Shown here one piece after another: positions 24,188 through 32,890 of a DNA stretch of 64,000 bases (position 1 is the stretch's first letter; every line of letters begins with the position of its first letter). The stretch is from Phycisphaeraceae bacterium (lineage in GTDB: Bacteria > Planctomycetota > Phycisphaerae > Phycisphaerales > UBA1924): positions 283,632-347,631 of the forward strand of contig JAHBWW010000005.1 of the NCBI GenBank assembly GCA_019636795.1, in the 5' to 3' direction. The position numbers and the translations under genes were made by a program. A model generated the notes under the pieces. The model was not told the DNA's origin, did not search any database, and saw only the letters and a program-made list of their open reading frames with translations.

Positions 24188-25392
24188 GCGGGCTGAGGTA
24201 CAACTATCTCGCGGCGGATGCAGCTGGCAAGCGCGTGCGCGGTGTGCTCAGCGCGATTGATGATCAGGAGGCATGCCGCAAAGTTGCAGCATCGGGCCTG
24301 ACGCCTTTGAAGGTCACGTCGGCGGCGGCGTGGAAGTGGGACGCGGCGTTCAGGCGCGGCATCTCGCGGTCGGAAGTTGCGGCGATGACGCGCGAGCTGA
24401 GCGTGCTTGTCGATGCTCGCATGCCACTGGCGCAGGGATTCACGATGATGGCGCAGAACGAGCGCAATCCGGCGCTGGCTGCTTTGATGTCGGATATTGC
24501 CTTTCGCATCGAATCGGGCGCGAAGATCAGCGAGGCGATCGAGAAGCATGCGCTTGTTCTCGGCGAGGTGTATGTGGCGACGATGCAGGCTGCGGAGAGT
24601 TCCGGCATGCTGAGCGAGGTGACGGCGCACCTGGCCGAGATGCTCGATGCCGAGGTTGCGACGCGCCAGCAATTGCGCCGAGCGGCGACGTATCCCGCGA
24701 TTGTGCTGCTTGTGGTCTCTGCAGCCCTCTTCGTGATCCTTGGGTTTGTGGTGCCTCGTTTTGCTGCGACGTATGCGTCTTCGGGTGTGTCGCTGCCGCT
24801 TGCGACCCGCATCGTGCAGGGACTGGGCGAGTCAGTGCGTTCGTGGTGGTGGGTGTACCTTGGCGCTGTAGTCACTGGGATCATCGGCATTGCGCAGTGT
24901 TGGGCGTCGTCGAGCGGTCGCTTATGGATAGAGACTGCTCTTTCGAAAGTGCCTTATCTCGGGCGATTGCTGACTGCGGTCGCGACCGCGCGCTTCTGCC
25001 GGGTGCTCTCGATCGCATGCGGAGCGGGGATTGATCTGATCGAGGCGATTGAAGTGAGTGCCAAAGCGTCGGGGTCGCACCGCCTGATGCTCGAGAGTCG
25101 GTCATTGACCGCAAGGCTGCGCGGCGGAGGGTCGCTGACTGATGTTGTGACATCGTCAATTGTCTTGCCACCCTTTGCACAGCGGCTGCTGGCGGCAAGC
25201 AAGGAATCGAAGGAAGTCGGACGGTCGTCGAACATCATCTCGAAGCACTTCGAGCGTGAGGGCACGCATCTGACGGCGGGGATCAGCACCGTCATCGAAC
25301 CGATCATGACGGTCCTTCTGGCGGTGATCGTGCTGACGGTTGCCCTCGCGGTGTTTTTACCAATGTGGCAGTTGATTGGAGCAAGTCAATGA
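24184..25392 (+). CDS. gspF: Type II secretion inner membrane protein F
   Basis: This 402-residue protein has two GspF domains, each ending in hydrophobic helices (about 165-195, 215-240 and 370-395). Motifs include ELSVLVDARMPLAQGFTMMA, ESGAKISEAIEKH, ESSGMLSEVTAHLAEMLD and, in repeat two, ACGAGIDLIEAIE and ASKESKEVGR. It forms the membrane platform contacted by GspE. Both ends overlap neighbouring genes (ATGA). Confidence 0.93.
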   Translation: MSGLRYNYLAADAAGKRVRGVLSAIDDQEACRKVAASGLTPLKVTSAAAWKWDAAFRRGISRSEVAAMTRELSVLVDARMPLAQGFTMMAQNERNPALAALMSDIAFRIESGAKISEAIEKHALVLGEVYVATMQAAESSGMLSEVTAHLAEMLDAEVATRQQLRRAATYPAIVLLVVSAALFVILGFVVPRFAATYASSGVSLPLATRIVQGLGESVRSWWWVYLGAVVTGIIGIAQCWASSSGRLWIETALSKVPYLGRLLTAVATARFCRVLSIACGAGIDLIEAIEVSAKASGSHRLMLESRSLTARLRGGGSLTDVVTSSIVLPPFAQRLLAASKESKEVGRSSNIISKHFEREGTHLTAGISTVIEPIMTVLLAVIVLTVALAVFLPMWQLIGASQ

Positions 25393-25871
25393 GTATCGCC
25401 ATGCCAATGTTCAAGCGTGCGTTTTCACTTCTTGAAGTGATGATTGTCGTGATCATCATCGGAGTTCTGGCTGCTGTGGTTATCCCGAAGTTCGCGTCGG
25501 CCACATCGGACGCGAAGACCGCTTCGCTCGAGGCGACGCTGGGCGGGGTTCGCGCTTCGATCGCAGCCTATCGCACTCGCGCGGTCATCGAAGGCAGCGA
25601 CCCGTTCCCGACGTTGGAGCAGCTCCTGGCGGATGGCGAAGTTCTGCACACTCCGGTAGGAGCCAATCCGTTTACCGGCGTCGGCGGGATTCAGCCGGTC
25701 AGGCGCAATCACGCGCTGGCACGCACTGTGATCAATCCGCTCAACGCGGGTTGGAATTACTACGTTGACAACTCGGCCACGCCACCAGTCGCGATCTTCT
25801 ACGCGAATTGCGAAGACAAGACCACAACAACAGGAAGCGGCGGCGCATCGGCCGGCGCGAATGAACTGTGA
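25389..25871 (+). CDS. gspG: Major pseudopilin G
   Basis: This 160-residue prepilin has a short basic leader, the cleavage region KRA-FSLLEVMIVVIIIGVL with Glu at +5, and a GspG-like body containing NPFTGVGGI and GWNYYVDN. Ala rather than Gly precedes the cleavage site. The C-terminus is a Thr/Gly/Ser-rich tail. It would be processed by a prepilin peptidase, which is not in this window, and polymerise into the pseudopilus. It starts at the ATGA overlapping gspF. Confidence 0.88.
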   Translation: MSIAMPMFKRAFSLLEVMIVVIIIGVLAAVVIPKFASATSDAKTASLEATLGGVRASIAAYRTRAVIEGSDPFPTLEQLLADGEVLHTPVGANPFTGVGGIQPVRRNHALARTVINPLNAGWNYYVDNSATPPVAIFYANCEDKTTTTGSGGASAGANEL

Positions 25872-26395
25872 TGAAGCCTGCACCCGTCAACATTCGAGGC
25901 TTTACGCTTGTCGAAGTGACAGTGGTCACTGTTCTGCTGGCGATCCTTGCAGCCAGTGTGCTGCCAGCACTGGAGCAGATGGACAAGACGCGGCGTGCAG
26001 GGGCGCTAGCGGAAATTGGGCTGACGCTTCGGTCTGCGCGATCGCACGCGATGGCTTCGGGTGATCCGGTTGGAGTGAAGATCGATCTTGATGCGGGTTC
26101 GATGCAGCCGATGCGCCTGCCGCCGGGCGGGAGTGTGCTGCCGATGATTGACGCAATGGGTTCGCCGGAGCCTGTGTGTGTGCTGTCGCATCTTTTTCCG
26201 GGCGTTGCGATTGCTGAAGTGGTGCTTCCCGATGGTTCTACGACATCGGGTACGGTCTGGTTTGCCAGCGAAGGTTCGCTTGAGCGGCGTGCGGCGAATG
26301 GCTCGTATCTTGGGCCGGCGACGTTTGACTTTTCGATTCAGATCAAGGATGGCGGATCGATCGTGGTCGATCGAATGACGGGGCTTGTGCAATGA
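25871..26395 (+). CDS. gspH: Minor pseudopilin, GspH-like
   Basis: This 174-residue protein has the prepilin site IRG-FTLVEVTVVTVLLAIL with Glu at +5 and a GspH-like globular part (SARSHAMASGDPVGVKIDLD, and GTVWFASEGSL). The ATG at 25871 shares a TGATG with the gspG stop; GTG 25868 is the alternative. Assignment as H rests on gene order and the SARSHAM...PVGVKID pattern. Confidence 0.75.
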   Translation: MKPAPVNIRGFTLVEVTVVTVLLAILAASVLPALEQMDKTRRAGALAEIGLTLRSARSHAMASGDPVGVKIDLDAGSMQPMRLPPGGSVLPMIDAMGSPEPVCVLSHLFPGVAIAEVVLPDGSTTSGTVWFASEGSLERRAANGSYLGPATFDFSIQIKDGGSIVVDRMTGLVQ

Positions 26396-26868
26396 AACAA
26401 AATGCACGACTCCAGCGACGCGGTTTCAGCCTCATCGAGGCAGCGATCATCACGGTGATGGTGGCACTTGCGGTTCCGCCTTCGGTCAGGATGCTCGAAG
26501 CGGCATCGAGCGAGCGCGCGGACCGCGTGATGATCGGCCTGGCTACGTCGTATTCAGGCGCGATCATGGAGCAAATCCTCGCCGATGTCAGTGTGCATGG
26601 GCTCGAAGCGATCGCAGAGCCTACCTATATCACTGATCCAATCACCGGACTCTTGTCGCGACTCGAGTGGGTTACGACGCCTTACGAGAGTCGCAGGATT
26701 TCTGCAACGGTTGATATCTCCGGCCTTGTCGGACAGGACAGCACCGTCTCGCCCAACCCGTCGGAGAATCTATTTCGGTTGGTGACAGTGCGGATAAAGG
26801 TTCCAACCGCGCGAGGGAGTGAACTGACAATTCCTCTGAGCATGATGCTCGCGGAGCCCAACCCATGA
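26392..26868 (+). CDS. Minor pseudopilin, GspI-like
   Basis: This 158-residue prepilin has a clear site QRRG-FSLIEAAIITVMVALA with Glu at +5. The rest is poorly conserved and could be I or another minor pseudopilin. It overlaps both neighbours by four bases. Its position between H-like and J-like genes is the main basis for the call. Confidence 0.65.
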   Translation: MKQNARLQRRGFSLIEAAIITVMVALAVPPSVRMLEAASSERADRVMIGLATSYSGAIMEQILADVSVHGLEAIAEPTYITDPITGLLSRLEWVTTPYESRRISATVDISGLVGQDSTVSPNPSENLFRLVTVRIKVPTARGSELTIPLSMMLAEPNP

Positions 26869-27356
26869 CCCGCGTGCGATCGGCATTCACCTTGGTCGAA
26901 GCAGTCGCCACGACGGTGGTTCTCTCGGTGATCGCTGCGATCACGCTGCCGGTGATCAACGCTTCGACAGATTCGTACGCGGCGGCTGCGACTGCGTCTC
27001 GCGTGGTTGATGAAACGTGCTACGCGATGGATCGCATTGTGCGCTTACTGCGCGAGGCTCCGCTTGGCCCAACGGTCGCGACGCTTGACATTGCGAGTAT
27101 GACTTCGGATTCAGTTCGATTTGCTGACGGCCGTGGGATTGAACTCAGTGGTGACACTCTGCTCGTGCGCTTTGAAGATGGTGCCACGGCACCGATCTGT
27201 CGCGGTGTGCAAGAGTTCGAACTGCGCAGCATTCGGAGCGATGGGACTGATGCAGGTGCAGACCCGATGGAGGCTCAACGATTTGAAGTCAGGCTCAAAG
27301 CGGGGGGGCTGGAGGTGCGTTCGGTCGCGTTTGCTCGTGCGAGGTATGGCACATGA
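26865..27356 (+). CDS. Minor pseudopilin, GspJ-like
   Basis: This 163-residue prepilin has RSA-FTLVEAVATTVVLSVI (Glu +5, Ala at -1) and a body with YAMDRIVRLLREAPLG and VQEFELRSI. The phrase DRIVRLLREA resembles J pseudopilins and PilW-like proteins. It overlaps both neighbours by four bases. Confidence 0.68.
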   Translation: MTRVRSAFTLVEAVATTVVLSVIAAITLPVINASTDSYAAAATASRVVDETCYAMDRIVRLLREAPLGPTVATLDIASMTSDSVRFADGRGIELSGDTLLVRFEDGATAPICRGVQEFELRSIRSDGTDAGADPMEAQRFEVRLKAGGLEVRSVAFARARYGT

Positions 27357-27712
27357 GCGCACAAGCCCGGAGCAGGAAATCGCGACGAGGGATGGCACTT
27401 GCGGCAGTCATCGTCATGCTCGCAATTGTGCATCTGGCCATGATCGGGGCAGTGCGATCGGGCTCGCGTGAGTCGGATATTCAGTCGCTGAGGCTTGAAG
27501 CGCTGAGAGCGGCTGCGGCTGCGGACTCTGGCGCGATGATGTGGATGCGACTCGACGTTGCCGGTCATGTGCCTGACTCGGGGTCGCAGGTTTCGTTTGG
27601 AAGCCAGACGGTGTTGTTTGTGGAGTCGCCAGAGGTGGGTGATGGGGAACTCGTGGTGATCGAAGGCGTGTCGGGGCGTGCCCGGCGGAGAGTCGCATTG
27701 ATTGTTGAGTAA
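27353..27712 (+). CDS. Minor pseudopilin, short GspK-like
   Basis: This 119-residue protein has a basic leader and RRG-MALAAVIVMLAIVHLAMI. The +5 Glu is absent, as is usual for GspK-type tip pseudopilins. Canonical GspK is about 300 residues, so the large tip domain is missing here. It overlaps the J-like gene by four bases and is followed by a 74-base spacer. Confidence 0.62.
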   Translation: MSAQARSRKSRRGMALAAVIVMLAIVHLAMIGAVRSGSRESDIQSLRLEALRAAAAADSGAMMWMRLDVAGHVPDSGSQVSFGSQTVLFVESPEVGDGELVVIEGVSGRARRRVALIVE

Positions 27713-27786
27713 CGGTATTCACTCGCAATGCAAAGTGCGTTGGGTAAATGGACGATTGAGATCATGGACAGGAGGGGTTTGTACCC

Positions 27787-29424
27787 ATGCCAGGAGCATT
27801 CGCAAAAGCGAAAATACTAATCAGTCTGGAGCCCGGTCGATTGACCGTCAGCGTGGTGCGTGGGGGCGCGATTGTGCGCACATCGTCGGAGCATCTGTCA
27901 CCCGTCGATTGGGCTGGGCATTGGGAGCAGGGGCTGCGCACGTTGCATGAGCCGCTTGAGCGAGCGATGGCGCGCGTGCGTGCGGAACCGGGCGATCGGG
28001 CGGTGATTCTGTTCGAGAGTCCGCAATCGACAGCGGAAATGATGGAAGTACCGGCGCGCGGGTCGGAGGCGGTTCATGCAGCGAGGCTGGCAATCTCGGA
28101 TCGCGTCCAGGTCGCTGCGGATTCGCCGTGCATTGCAGTGCGTGCGCTGGGCGAAGTCAGTGACTCGGCTGGTGTGCGCCGTTCGCAATTGATCGTTGTC
28201 GCGAGCGAAGAGTCGGTCGTGCAGCGGCTCACCGAGTGGGCAGAGCGTGTGTCGTTGCGAGTGATCGGAATCGTACCAGCCAGCGGCGCGTTGCTTTCGA
28301 AACTCGCCGACGATGCGGCAAGACATCTGTCGCGAGGTGAAGATGCACGGCTATTCGCTATCGACCGCCATCGTACGGTGGTGGTTTCGGTGCGTGAAGG
28401 CAGGATGCAGGTGCTGCGGACGTTTGAGGTTGGCGTACAGCACATCGTCGAATCACTGGTCAAAGGATCGCAGTCATCCGAGGCTGGCCGGGCCGCTGGC
28501 ATCACGCCTGACCGCGCGTACGAACTGCTCATGCAACATGGCTTGCCACACTCGGCAAATGAGTCGGCCAACTATGGCGAGTTGGACATGCGGAGCGTGC
28601 TGCCACTGCTTCAACCGGTGCTTCAGAGGCTGTATGTGGAACTTCGGCAATCATTCAGACTCAGTGGAAGACACGTGAGCACGAGTGGAGTTGTGCTCAA
28701 AATGGCGGGTGCAGGGTGCGAGATTCCTGGTCTTTCAGCGATCATTGCCGATGCGCTCAATGTTGAAGTCGAGACGATTGAGGGTTCGTCGGCTGATGCA
28801 CTGGCCAGTGCGTGGCTTTCGAGCAAGGCTGCGACGAGTCTTCGACTCACTTCACTCATGACCCTTCATGAACAGACCGTGACGCGAGTTCGCAAGTGTT
28901 CGCTCATTGGGGCCGGACTTGGCGTGGCGTTGCTGGGCGGGCAGATAGCATGGACGGGAATGCAGATGAGTGCAATCGACACTGCTCTCGTTGCTGGTGA
29001 AGCCGATCTTGACCGGTGCGAGCTGTTTGCGGTCATGTCGTCCGAGGCAGCGACAACGAAACTGGACATCGTGAAGGCTCGCGGCATCATCGATCAGTAC
29101 AGGGGAAATCAGCCTGACTGGCAGGCTTGTCTCACTGAAGTAGCGCTTGCAGGTGAGGCGCGTGTCGGGCTGATTGAGTTGCGCGGGATGATCGAGGACC
29201 GCACCCCTGTCATCGTCGTATCGGGGGTTGCCGATGCGGGCAATGAGGGAGCGGATCTGAATGAGTTCATCCGCGTGCTGACTGCTTCGGCGCTGGTCAG
29301 GAATGTCGAGGTCGTTTCTCGCCGCCTGATGGAAGTCGATGGTCACGAGTCGCACCAGTTCAGGTTGCGCATCGTTCTTGAATCTGTTGATTTCACGCGT
29401 CTGCACGCGGAGGTTTTGCAATGA
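27787..29424 (+). CDS. gspL: GspL/PilM-PilN-like assembly protein
   Basis: This 545-residue protein has an actin-like N-terminal domain (residues 1-355, with DARLFAIDRHRTVVVSVREG, VLKMAGAGCEIPGLSAII). A transmembrane helix follows near residues 375-395 (LIGAGLGVALLGGQIAW), then a periplasmic PilN-like region with VSGVADAGNEGADLNEFIRV. This is the GspL layout, but longer than most. It would anchor the ATPase to the pseudopilus base. GGAGGGG lies upstream of the ATG. Confidence 0.75.
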   Translation: MPGAFAKAKILISLEPGRLTVSVVRGGAIVRTSSEHLSPVDWAGHWEQGLRTLHEPLERAMARVRAEPGDRAVILFESPQSTAEMMEVPARGSEAVHAARLAISDRVQVAADSPCIAVRALGEVSDSAGVRRSQLIVVASEESVVQRLTEWAERVSLRVIGIVPASGALLSKLADDAARHLSRGEDARLFAIDRHRTVVVSVREGRMQVLRTFEVGVQHIVESLVKGSQSSEAGRAAGITPDRAYELLMQHGLPHSANESANYGELDMRSVLPLLQPVLQRLYVELRQSFRLSGRHVSTSGVVLKMAGAGCEIPGLSAIIADALNVEVETIEGSSADALASAWLSSKAATSLRLTSLMTLHEQTVTRVRKCSLIGAGLGVALLGGQIAWTGMQMSAIDTALVAGEADLDRCELFAVMSSEAATTKLDIVKARGIIDQYRGNQPDWQACLTEVALAGEARVGLIELRGMIEDRTPVIVVSGVADAGNEGADLNEFIRVLTASALVRNVEVVSRRLMEVDGHESHQFRLRIVLESVDFTRLHAEVLQ

Positions 29425-30008
29425 TTGTGCAACTGGTGAGGCGACCGATCATGCTCACGGTCGCGGGTGCGTTTGGATGCGTTGCGCTGTGGTCGGTCAT
29501 GGTTGCGCCCATGATGCAGGAGCTTGGCCGAAAGGCAAAAGAACTCGAAAGCCAGCAGGTGCTTGTTGCCCAGGGGCTCGAGGAGATTGCGCGGGCCGAG
29601 GTCGACCCGGTTCTTCTGATGAACGAGTTCAAGGCCATCGCTCAGGAGTACGAATCATTGTGGGCAATATCGGGCGATTCGACAGCGGTGTACAAGATGT
29701 TCGACGAACTGGCATTGATCGCGGGCGTGAGCATTGACCGCATCGAGCCGAGCCGCACAGGAGTACGCACGGATGATGGTCAGGCTCGATTGCTGCATAG
29801 TGGTTACGTCGTCGAGTTGCGAGGGGCGTATGACAGGATTCTGGCCTTTATTGAACTGACACAGACGAGCATGGGTCTGACTCGGGTCACTTCAGTGCGG
29901 ATGAACCCGGCATCGACGATGAGTGACGGCAGCGTTGTGCATGCACATCTTGTAACGGAGCATGTCGGAGTCTCAGGCCTCTTCGCTGCAATGAAGGAGT
30001 TGCCATGA
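29421..30008 (+). CDS. gspM: GspM/PilO-like protein
   Basis: This 195-residue protein has one N-terminal transmembrane helix (IMLTVAGAFGCVALWSVMVA), a coiled coil (residues 30-65) and a ferredoxin-like C-terminal domain with YDRILAFIELTQTSMGLTRV, typical of PilO/GspM. It should pair with the preceding GspL-like protein, with which it overlaps by four bases. Confidence 0.75.
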   Translation: MIVQLVRRPIMLTVAGAFGCVALWSVMVAPMMQELGRKAKELESQQVLVAQGLEEIARAEVDPVLLMNEFKAIAQEYESLWAISGDSTAVYKMFDELALIAGVSIDRIEPSRTGVRTDDGQARLLHSGYVVELRGAYDRILAFIELTQTSMGLTRVTSVRMNPASTMSDGSVVHAHLVTEHVGVSGLFAAMKELP

Positions 30009-30529
30009 TGATTACCAATCGCCTGGAGACGCTTCAATGCGCCATCGCGCTGGTCGGGCCGGGGCTGGCACTGGTCGGGTTTCAGGTGTGGACCCAGTCG
30101 TCGGGTCCGGCGACGGCGTCGGCATCGACACCAATGATCGAGCCTGTGCCGAGTGTTACACGCATCGAATCGAGGCCAGTGACAGCGACGCAACGGGCTG
30201 TGAGCGTGCGTGTAGCTGAGATTGATCTTGCGTCGGCTCCAGATCCGTTTCTGCGGCAGAGCCCCGACTTCAGTGGCATGGCGGATCTGCCGGCGGATCA
30301 GAGTCCAGAGCAGGCCGAGCCCACGGTAGAGCCGATTCCGGCTCTTGTCGTTTCAGCCGTGGTTGCTGGGCGGCAACCCATCGCGGTCATAGAAGGCCAG
30401 CCCCGCAAGGTTGGGGATCGCCTCGGCGGGACAGGCTGGAAACTTGTAGAGATCACGACGCAAGGCATTGTGATCGAGCATGCGGACGGGCGACGGGCGA
30501 CGATCAACATCAATCGCTCGCGGCCTTGA
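30005..30529 (+). CDS. GspC/PilP-like protein
   Basis: This 174-residue protein has an N-terminal hydrophobic anchor (CAIALVGPGLALVGFQVW), a Pro/Glu-rich linker and a C-terminal beta domain of the GspC homology-region/PilP type (ALVVSAVVAGRQPIAVIEGQ, VGDRLGGTGWKLVEI). That domain normally contacts the secretin GspD. No secretin gene is in the window. ATG 30005 overlaps the gspM stop; ATG 30008 is the alternative. Confidence 0.72.
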   Translation: MMITNRLETLQCAIALVGPGLALVGFQVWTQSSGPATASASTPMIEPVPSVTRIESRPVTATQRAVSVRVAEIDLASAPDPFLRQSPDFSGMADLPADQSPEQAEPTVEPIPALVVSAVVAGRQPIAVIEGQPRKVGDRLGGTGWKLVEITTQGIVIEHADGRRATININRSRP

Positions 30530-30602
30530 GCTCCTGAGGCTTGCGCTATGATCGCCCTCACTGGCCTTTGTGCCTTATTGGCCGGGCCGAGGGATGCATG
30601 GC

Positions 30603-32123
30603 ATGGCGCGATTGCACGAATACCAAGGCAAGAAACTTCTCGCTGATCACGATTTTCTGATCCCGCGTGGTGGCGTGGCGTCAACGCCTGAGCAGGCGCG
30701 CACGATCGCTGCCTCGCTCGGGGGGCCGGTTGTGCTCAAGATCCAGGCATGGACAACAGGGCGCAAGGCCATCGGCGGGGTGAAGTTTGCTGCGACTCCC
30801 GGTGAGGCGGAACAGCACGCTGCAGCGATGCTCGGCATGATGGTCGGCAGTTTTCCTGTCGAGTGTGTGCTCGTTGAAGAGCGGATTGACATTCGCAATG
30901 AACTCTTCGTGTCGTTCTCGCTTGATGATCGAGCGCGCGAGCCTGTTCTGCTCGTTTCGGAGATCGGGGGTTCGGGGATTGAGGAGCGTGCGTCGCAGGT
31001 TCATCGGATCGGGTGTGATGTCACCGGCGGGCCGCGAGTGGATGAGATCGATGCGTTTCTTGCCGGTTCGTCGCTCGATGTGCAGTCTCAGACTGCGATT
31101 GCAGAATCTCTGCGTCGGGTGTTCGAAGTTGCACGATCACACGAAGCCCGCTCGGTGGAAATCAACCCGCTGGTCATCACAACTGATGGGAAGGTCATGG
31201 CGGCTGATTGTCGCCTGACGATCGATGACTATGCGGTCTTTCGCCATCCAGATCTCGGCATCGACATTGCACGCGAACTTGATCACCCGCCTACGGAGCT
31301 TGAGCGCATCGCTTACAAAATCGAGGAAAGCGACCATCGGGGCACGTTCTACTTTGCGCAGCTCAACACGGTGTCGGCACCGTCGAGCAAGGGCCTCGTA
31401 GGGTTTCATGGGGCTGGCGGCGGCGGATCGATGATGAGCATGGATGCGATTGTGGCTGAGGGATTCACGATCGCAAATTTTACTGACACTTCGGGCAACC
31501 CTTCGGCGAGCAAGGTGTATCGCGCAGCTCGGGTGATCCTGAGTCAGCCCGGGTTGTGCGGGTATTTTGGTTCGGGCTCCGGGGTTGCGAGTCAGGAACA
31601 GTTCTGGAGCGCGTATGGATTGGCCAAGGCCTTCTGGGAACTCAATCTGACGATTCCTGCCGTGATTCGAGTAGGCGGGAACGGAGAAGATCGGGCGGTA
31701 GATATTCTGCACCGTGTGGCTGCGACACTGCCGTCGATTGTTGAGGGATATCGCAAGGACGATTCGCCTCGCGTGATTGCGCAGCGATTTGCGTCACTGG
31801 TGCAAGCGTCGCTCGCGGCTGGTGTCGGGTTGTGGCAGCCTAGGAGGCCCCGAGTCCCGAATTACGTCGGGGCGTGCCGAAGTGTCGCCATTAAGGGTGG
31901 ATATCTGTGGATCGACGACGTTGCAATCGATGCAGACGCCGCGGCCACCATTGCATCGCTGTCCATGGGTTCGATGTATGCCGAGGGTCCGATGTTGCGG
32001 CCTGCGATGGAGGCGGAGGAATTTGCCAAGCGTGATTCCGAACTTCTGGCGTGCGAAGTCGAGGCGCGGCTTGCGAGCGTGCCGCACATCTTTGTCGAAC
32101 TCGACATCCCCGGTTTGGCATAA
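30603..32123 (+). CDS. SucC-like (succinyl-CoA ligase beta) protein with C-terminal extension
   Basis: This 506-residue protein starts ARLHEYQGKKLLADHDFLIP, a typical succinyl-CoA ligase beta (ATP-grasp) N-terminus, with VVLKIQAWTTGRKAIGGVKF and the metal-site region VEINPLVITTDGKVMAADCR. The ligase domain follows (VGFHGAGGGGSMMSMDAIVA, FTDTSGNPSASKVYRAARVI). SucC is about 390 residues. The extra ~90 C-terminal residues do not resemble a known domain. No sucD is adjacent, and the usual C-terminal VNIFGGI motif is replaced by GYFGSGSG. It may be a specialised acyl-CoA ligase subunit. Confidence 0.7.
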   Translation: MARLHEYQGKKLLADHDFLIPRGGVASTPEQARTIAASLGGPVVLKIQAWTTGRKAIGGVKFAATPGEAEQHAAAMLGMMVGSFPVECVLVEERIDIRNELFVSFSLDDRAREPVLLVSEIGGSGIEERASQVHRIGCDVTGGPRVDEIDAFLAGSSLDVQSQTAIAESLRRVFEVARSHEARSVEINPLVITTDGKVMAADCRLTIDDYAVFRHPDLGIDIARELDHPPTELERIAYKIEESDHRGTFYFAQLNTVSAPSSKGLVGFHGAGGGGSMMSMDAIVAEGFTIANFTDTSGNPSASKVYRAARVILSQPGLCGYFGSGSGVASQEQFWSAYGLAKAFWELNLTIPAVIRVGGNGEDRAVDILHRVAATLPSIVEGYRKDDSPRVIAQRFASLVQASLAAGVGLWQPRRPRVPNYVGACRSVAIKGGYLWIDDVAIDADAAATIASLSMGSMYAEGPMLRPAMEAEEFAKRDSELLACEVEARLASVPHIFVELDIPGLA

Positions 32124-32890
32124 TGCGTCAGAGCGAGCAACTCTTGTATCTGCCCTTGATCGCGCTGGTGGCGACGGTGTTGCCTGCGTGTGCGAAGAAC
32201 AGAATTTCCGAAGCGACTCTCAAGATCGGAATGGTTGAGATTCTTCCGGGGGTATTTGTGGATAGGGCCGCTGGTGTTGTTGTGTTTGAGGGCGTTGTGC
32301 CGATCCAGGCCCGTGATCCGGAAGATGGCTCGCTCTGGAGTCCGGTGATTGTTGAAGCGGTGGTCTGTGCTCCAGACTCGAAGGAGCACGAATCTCTCGT
32401 ATTGGCCGAGGTCCTGCCATCGCATGTTCACGCGGCGATGCTCATGATCGGTCTGGAGCCTGGTTCGCCTGGTGGATGGAGTTTTGAATCTGAACAACTT
32501 GTGCCATATCCAGCGACAGGTGCCGACATCGCGTTGCGGATCGAGTACGAGGATGGTGCGGGCGTGGTGGTGGCGGTCGATCCTGCGCAGTGGGTGCTCA
32601 GGGCGTTGGACGATGTGCCGCTTGCCAATACAGTCGGATCATGGACTTTCGCGGGTTCATGGGAGATGAACACTCTTGCGCCGAGGTCCGCAACGCGATA
32701 TGCTGCTGACGCCGAAGGAGCGATCATCAGTTTTGTCTGCTTCGGCTCGGAGACGATCGCATGGAGCACCACACTCAGCCCCGACTCGACAGTCGGCTCA
32801 GTCTGGATCGCCGATCCGTATTCTGTTCCGCCGATGGGTACCAGAGTCCGCGTGGTAATTTCGCTGAAGGAAGGTACTATTGATGACTAA
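32123..32890 (+). CDS. YdjY-domain lipoprotein
   Basis: This 255-residue protein has a lipoprotein signal ending LVATVLPAC, then a YdjY-type domain: VFVDRAAGVVVFEGVV and the hallmark VCAPDSKEHESLVLAE near residue 88. The domain is found in planctomycete surface lipoproteins and has no known activity. It shares TAATG with the preceding stop and overlaps the next gene by eight bases, so the three genes are probably one transcript. Confidence 0.75.
   Translation: MRQSEQLLYLPLIALVATVLPACAKNRISEATLKIGMVEILPGVFVDRAAGVVVFEGVVPIQARDPEDGSLWSPVIVEAVVCAPDSKEHESLVLAEVLPSHVHAAMLMIGLEPGSPGGWSFESEQLVPYPATGADIALRIEYEDGAGVVVAVDPAQWVLRALDDVPLANTVGSWTFAGSWEMNTLAPRSATRYAADAEGAIISFVCFGSETIAWSTTLSPDSTVGSVWIADPYSVPPMGTRVRVVISLKEGTIDD

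Noticed and set aside
30526..30552. Promoter for the SucC-like gene (TTGAGC...TATGAT)
   Set aside because: The spacing is 15 bases and the -35 sits in the end of the previous gene; not strong enough to annotate.
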